A stretch of DNA of 8,031 nucleotides, from the NCBI GenBank assembly GCA_021156245.1, contig JAJNBO010000142.1:1-8031 (forward strand), in the 5' to 3' direction. The notes under the pieces are model-generated. The model was not told the DNA's origin, did not search any database, and worked only from the letters and a program-made list of their open reading frames with translations. The stretch comes from Ramlibacter sp. GTDB lineage: Bacteria > Pseudomonadota > Gammaproteobacteria > Burkholderiales > Burkholderiaceae_C. The stretch's first letter is position 1. The number at the start of each line of letters is the position of its first letter. The translations under genes were made by a program, and so were the position numbers. Of this stretch, positions 6,144 through 8,031 are shown one piece after another.

Positions 6144-6476
6144 ATGGCCGACAAGCAACCCCCTCCGAGTCCCGTGTCCAAGCCGGGCGATCCCCTGGAC
6201 CTCGGCACGTCCGTCGCCGGCGAGGAAGACCCGGGCGCGTCCTTCGACGCGCCGCGCGGCACCGAGGGACGCAGCGACCAGCCGGCCGGTGAAGCCGGCG
6301 CGCAGCCGCGCGGAACGATGCCTGCCATGGCGCCGGGCGACGAGGCGCCGGCCGGCACGCCCAGCACCGGGGAGAACGTCTGCCCGCAGTGCGGCGGCAC
6401 CGGCCGCCAGGGTGCATCCTCCTGTCCCAACTGCCAGGGCACCGGCAAGGTGATCGTCGGGATCGGCGGCGCCTGA
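6144..6476 (+). CDS. Small protein with a DnaJ-like CxxCxGxG zinc-binding pair
   Basis: A 110-residue soluble protein with no signal peptide or membrane segment. Residues 1-78 are rich in Pro, Gly, Ala, Glu and Asp and look disordered. The C-terminus holds two CxxCxGxG motifs, CPQCGGTG (80-87) and CPNCQGTG (94-101), the unit repeated four times in the zinc domain of DnaJ. Two units could hold one zinc ion. The protein ends GKVIVGIGGA, like the strand after a rubredoxin-like knuckle. GAGG at 6134-6137 lies six bases before the ATG, supporting this start. No J-domain or chaperone gene is nearby. Cysteine spacing and the ribosome binding site make it a real gene; the function is unknown, and a protein-binding or adaptor role would be a guess. 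It is convergent with the methyltransferase, with 27 bases between stops. Confidence 0.82.
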   Translation: MADKQPPPSPVSKPGDPLDLGTSVAGEEDPGASFDAPRGTEGRSDQPAGEAGAQPRGTMPAMAPGDEAPAGTPSTGENVCPQCGGTGRQGASSCPNCQGTGKVIVGIGGA

Positions 6477-6503
6477 CGCGGGAAGGGCGTGCAGGCGCGC
6501 GGA

Positions 6504-7313
6504 TCAGTGGAAGCCGAGCAGCTTGCGGGCGCGCTGCCTGACCTGGTCCCTGCGCTCGCGCGGAATGCCGAAATAATTCGTCGTCGCGCGCGGGTACTGG
6601 TGGGCATCCAGGAACATCTCCAGCGACATCCCGGGCGCGGTGTGCGCGACGCGCATCGGAAGCACCACCTCGTAGTCGTGGTCGTCGAACCATTGCCACA
6701 GGGCCGCGGCAGGATAGCCCGCCATCTCGATCGGCCCGCTTTCGAACATGATCAGGGGACGGGAGGCCGCGACGAGCGCCTCGGCGCCGCGCAGCACGCC
6801 CAGCTCGGCGCCCTCGACATCGATCTTCATCACGTCGACGCCCTCGTGGGGAAGGATGGCGTCCGGCGTGGTCACCTTCACGCGGATGACCCGCCATTCG
6901 CTGGTTTGCGAGCGCACGTCGGGGTTGAGCGAAGAGTACCCGGGCCGCGCGAGGTCGATGGTGAAATCGACTTCCGAATCGTGGTCGCTGACGGCGGTGG
7001 CGATGATCTCCGCCTTGGCGAATCGCTTGCGCAAGGCCTCGGCCTTCTCGGGAATCGCCTCGATGGCGATCAGGCGCGACGGCTTGCTGTGCGCGAGCGC
7101 GCCGCCGATCACGGACCCGATGTGCGCCCCGATGTCGACGAAGATGCGCCCGTCCTCGCAGAGGCGCTCGAGCAGGGTCCTGGCGAGCATGTCGTTGGCG
7201 ATCGTGCCGACATTCTCGAGGTCGCCGATCGCTGCCTTGTGCAGGTGGATGGAGTCGCGGACTCCCATGCCGACCTGGCCGAGTTTCGTGTTGACCAGAA
7301 AAGCCTTGAGCAT
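6504..7313 (-). CDS. FkbM-family SAM-dependent methyltransferase
   Basis: A 269-residue Rossmann-fold methyltransferase; FkbM relatives methylate hydroxyl groups on sugars, polyketides or lipids. Seen in order: motif I FVDIGAHIGSVIGG (58-71), which binds SAM; the acidic end of strand 2 at Glu85 in IAIEAIPEK; SSLNPDVR (127-134); the FkbM signature VMKIDVEGAELGVLRGAEAL (161-180); and IMFES (188-192). No signal peptide. I chose the ATG at 7313 because GGAGGT (7323-7318) sits four bases before it. An in-frame ATG at 7361 adds 16 residues but has no Shine-Dalgarno sequence; a weak promoter pair TTGCAA (7372-7367) and TACCAA (7349-7344) would start transcription downstream of that ATG. No glycosyltransferase or polysaccharide genes are in view, so the acceptor is unknown. 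It is divergent from the hydrolase gene. Confidence 0.88.
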   Translation of the reverse strand: MLKAFLVNTKLGQVGMGVRDSIHLHKAAIGDLENVGTIANDMLARTLLERLCEDGRIFVDIGAHIGSVIGGALAHSKPSRLIAIEAIPEKAEALRKRFAKAEIIATAVSDHDSEVDFTIDLARPGYSSLNPDVRSQTSEWRVIRVKVTTPDAILPHEGVDVMKIDVEGAELGVLRGAEALVAASRPLIMFESGPIEMAGYPAAALWQWFDDHDYEVVLPMRVAHTAPGMSLEMFLDAHQYPRATTNYFGIPRERRDQVRQRARKLLGFH

Positions 7314-7317
7314 CGGA

Positions 7318-7323
7318 ACCTCC
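7318..7323 (-). promoter_or_regulatory. Ribosome binding site deciding the FkbM start
   Basis: GGAGGT on the minus strand, four bases upstream of the ATG at 7313. It is a near-perfect anti-16S match and is the reason for preferring this start to the longer one at 7361, which has no such sequence. Confidence 0.6.
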
Positions 7324-7426
7324 ATCAGGAAGGCAGAGCCTCGTTGGTACAACTTTTCCATCGCTATTGCAAGTCGTCAGCGCGGCCGTTGTCGTCTCGA
7401 AACTCAGCCTTGGCAGGGGCGTGGCG

Positions 7427-8031
7427 GTGAGCAAGGGACCGCCCGGCCCGGGCGCTTTCGCCGTTGGCCGCCTGCCCGCCATCCAGGCGCTGCAGACACG
7501 TCGCGGCCGCTTGTCGTTCATGCTCTCGGGCGATGGTGCGCCCGCCATCCTCCTCTTCAGTGGCGCCGGTGTCAGCCTGCAGGGCTGGGAGTCGCTCTAC
7601 CCCGGCATCGAACGCCTGGGCACAGTGTTCGGATGGAACCGCTTCGGCATGCAGGGTAGCGACGCACCGGGCGAGCGGCAGACCGGCACTGGCGTGGTGG
7701 CTGCCTTGCGCGAACTGCTGGCCTACGCGGGGGTGCAGCCACCGTACGTGCTGGTGGCGCATTCGCTGGGAGGATTGTTCGCGAATCTCTTCGCGCGCCT
7801 GCATCCGGCGGATGTGGCCGGCGTGCTGTTCCTGGAAGCTACGCATCCGGACGACGGCCCTTTGTTGAAGAAGCACGAGCCGCAGCTCGGGGCTGCGCTG
7901 GGCAGGATGCTCACCTTGCCGGAGGCCTTCATCGAGGCCAACGTTCACGCGGAACTGGCGAGCGTGGAGGAGACCGCCAGGGAGATCGCGTGCGCCGGCG
8001 ACTTCCCCGAGGTGCCGGTGCGCGTGGTGAC
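7427..8031 (+). CDS. Alpha/beta hydrolase (C-terminal part beyond window)
   Basis: The first 201 residues of an alpha/beta-fold hydrolase; the gene runs off the right edge. Visible: the first core strand and oxyanion-type loop in PAILLFSGAGVSLQGW (39-54); the strand-turn FGWNRFGMQGSD (68-79), where many relatives have DxxGxGxS; and the nucleophile elbow VLVAHSLGGLFANLFA (108-123) with Ser113 as the likely catalytic residue. GVLFLEATHPDD (132-143) carries the usual position of the acid-side strand. The catalytic His would be outside the window. The start is uncertain: GTG 7427 has AGGGG at 7415-7419 seven bases upstream; GTG 7421 and ATG 7520 are also in frame, but the ATG would delete part of the leading strand. 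No signal peptide is seen from 7427. The substrate cannot be predicted: esterase, lipase-like, haloperoxidase-like or C-C hydrolase are all possible. Confidence 0.83.
   Translation, partial: MSKGPPGPGAFAVGRLPAIQALQTRRGRLSFMLSGDGAPAILLFSGAGVSLQGWESLYPGIERLGTVFGWNRFGMQGSDAPGERQTGTGVVAALRELLAYAGVQPPYVLVAHSLGGLFANLFARLHPADVAGVLFLEATHPDDGPLLKKHEPQLGAALGRMLTLPEAFIEANVHAELASVEETAREIACAGDFPEVPVRVV

Noticed and set aside
5971..7548. A 525-codon minus-strand frame across the small zinc-motif gene and the FkbM gene
   Set aside because: It reads the FkbM gene in the wrong frame; its product is low-complexity Arg/Ala/Gly.
1..8031. tRNA, rRNA, CRISPR array, insertion sequence or phage/attachment site
   Set aside because: No cloverleaf, regularly spaced repeats, transposase motifs or terminal inverted repeats were seen on reading both strands.

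Overview
The window is very GC-rich, with GC-biased third codon positions and long spurious antisense ORFs. It looks like a betaproteobacterium of the Comamonadaceae (Variovorax/Ramlibacter-like). The reasons are an orphan Bug-type solute receptor, a class III CoA-transferase paired with a crotonase, and a structured intergenic repeat (about 3957-4035) of a kind I associate with that family. The genus is inference.

Layout. (1) 1-955, minus: N-terminal 318 residues of a large FAD-linked oxidase of the 2-hydroxyacid dehydrogenase type, running off the left edge. (2) 952-1586, minus: a GntR/FCD regulator whose DNA-binding recognition helix is missing. A deletion that fits exactly 52 bp puts the two halves out of frame, so I call it a pseudogene. 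(3) 1587-1704: a divergent control region with two identical 14-bp near-palindromes whose starts are 63 bp apart, each lying on the -10 side of a candidate promoter. (4) 1705-6046, plus: a four-gene operon of serine-glyoxylate aminotransferase, Bug periplasmic receptor, class III CoA-transferase and crotonase-fold protein. A stem-loop-rich repeat lies between genes 2 and 3, and genes 3 and 4 overlap by ATGA. (5) 6144-6476, plus: a 110-residue protein with a disordered N-terminus and a DnaJ-like CxxCxGxG cysteine pair. (6) 6504-7313, minus: an FkbM-family methyltransferase. (7) 7427-8031, plus: an alpha/beta hydrolase cut by the right edge.

How the genes may work together. The divergent pair of transcription units looks like a catabolic locus for an imported organic acid. 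Bug would bind the acid outside, the CoA-transferase would activate it, and the crotonase would act on the thioester. The FAD oxidase (2-hydroxyacid to 2-oxoacid) and the aminotransferase (glyoxylate to glycine) could meet at glyoxylate. The substrate cannot be read from the sequence. The main observations are the truncated regulator beside its apparently intact paired operators and a crotonase lacking both usual catalytic glutamates. Genes 5-7 look unrelated to the catabolic locus.
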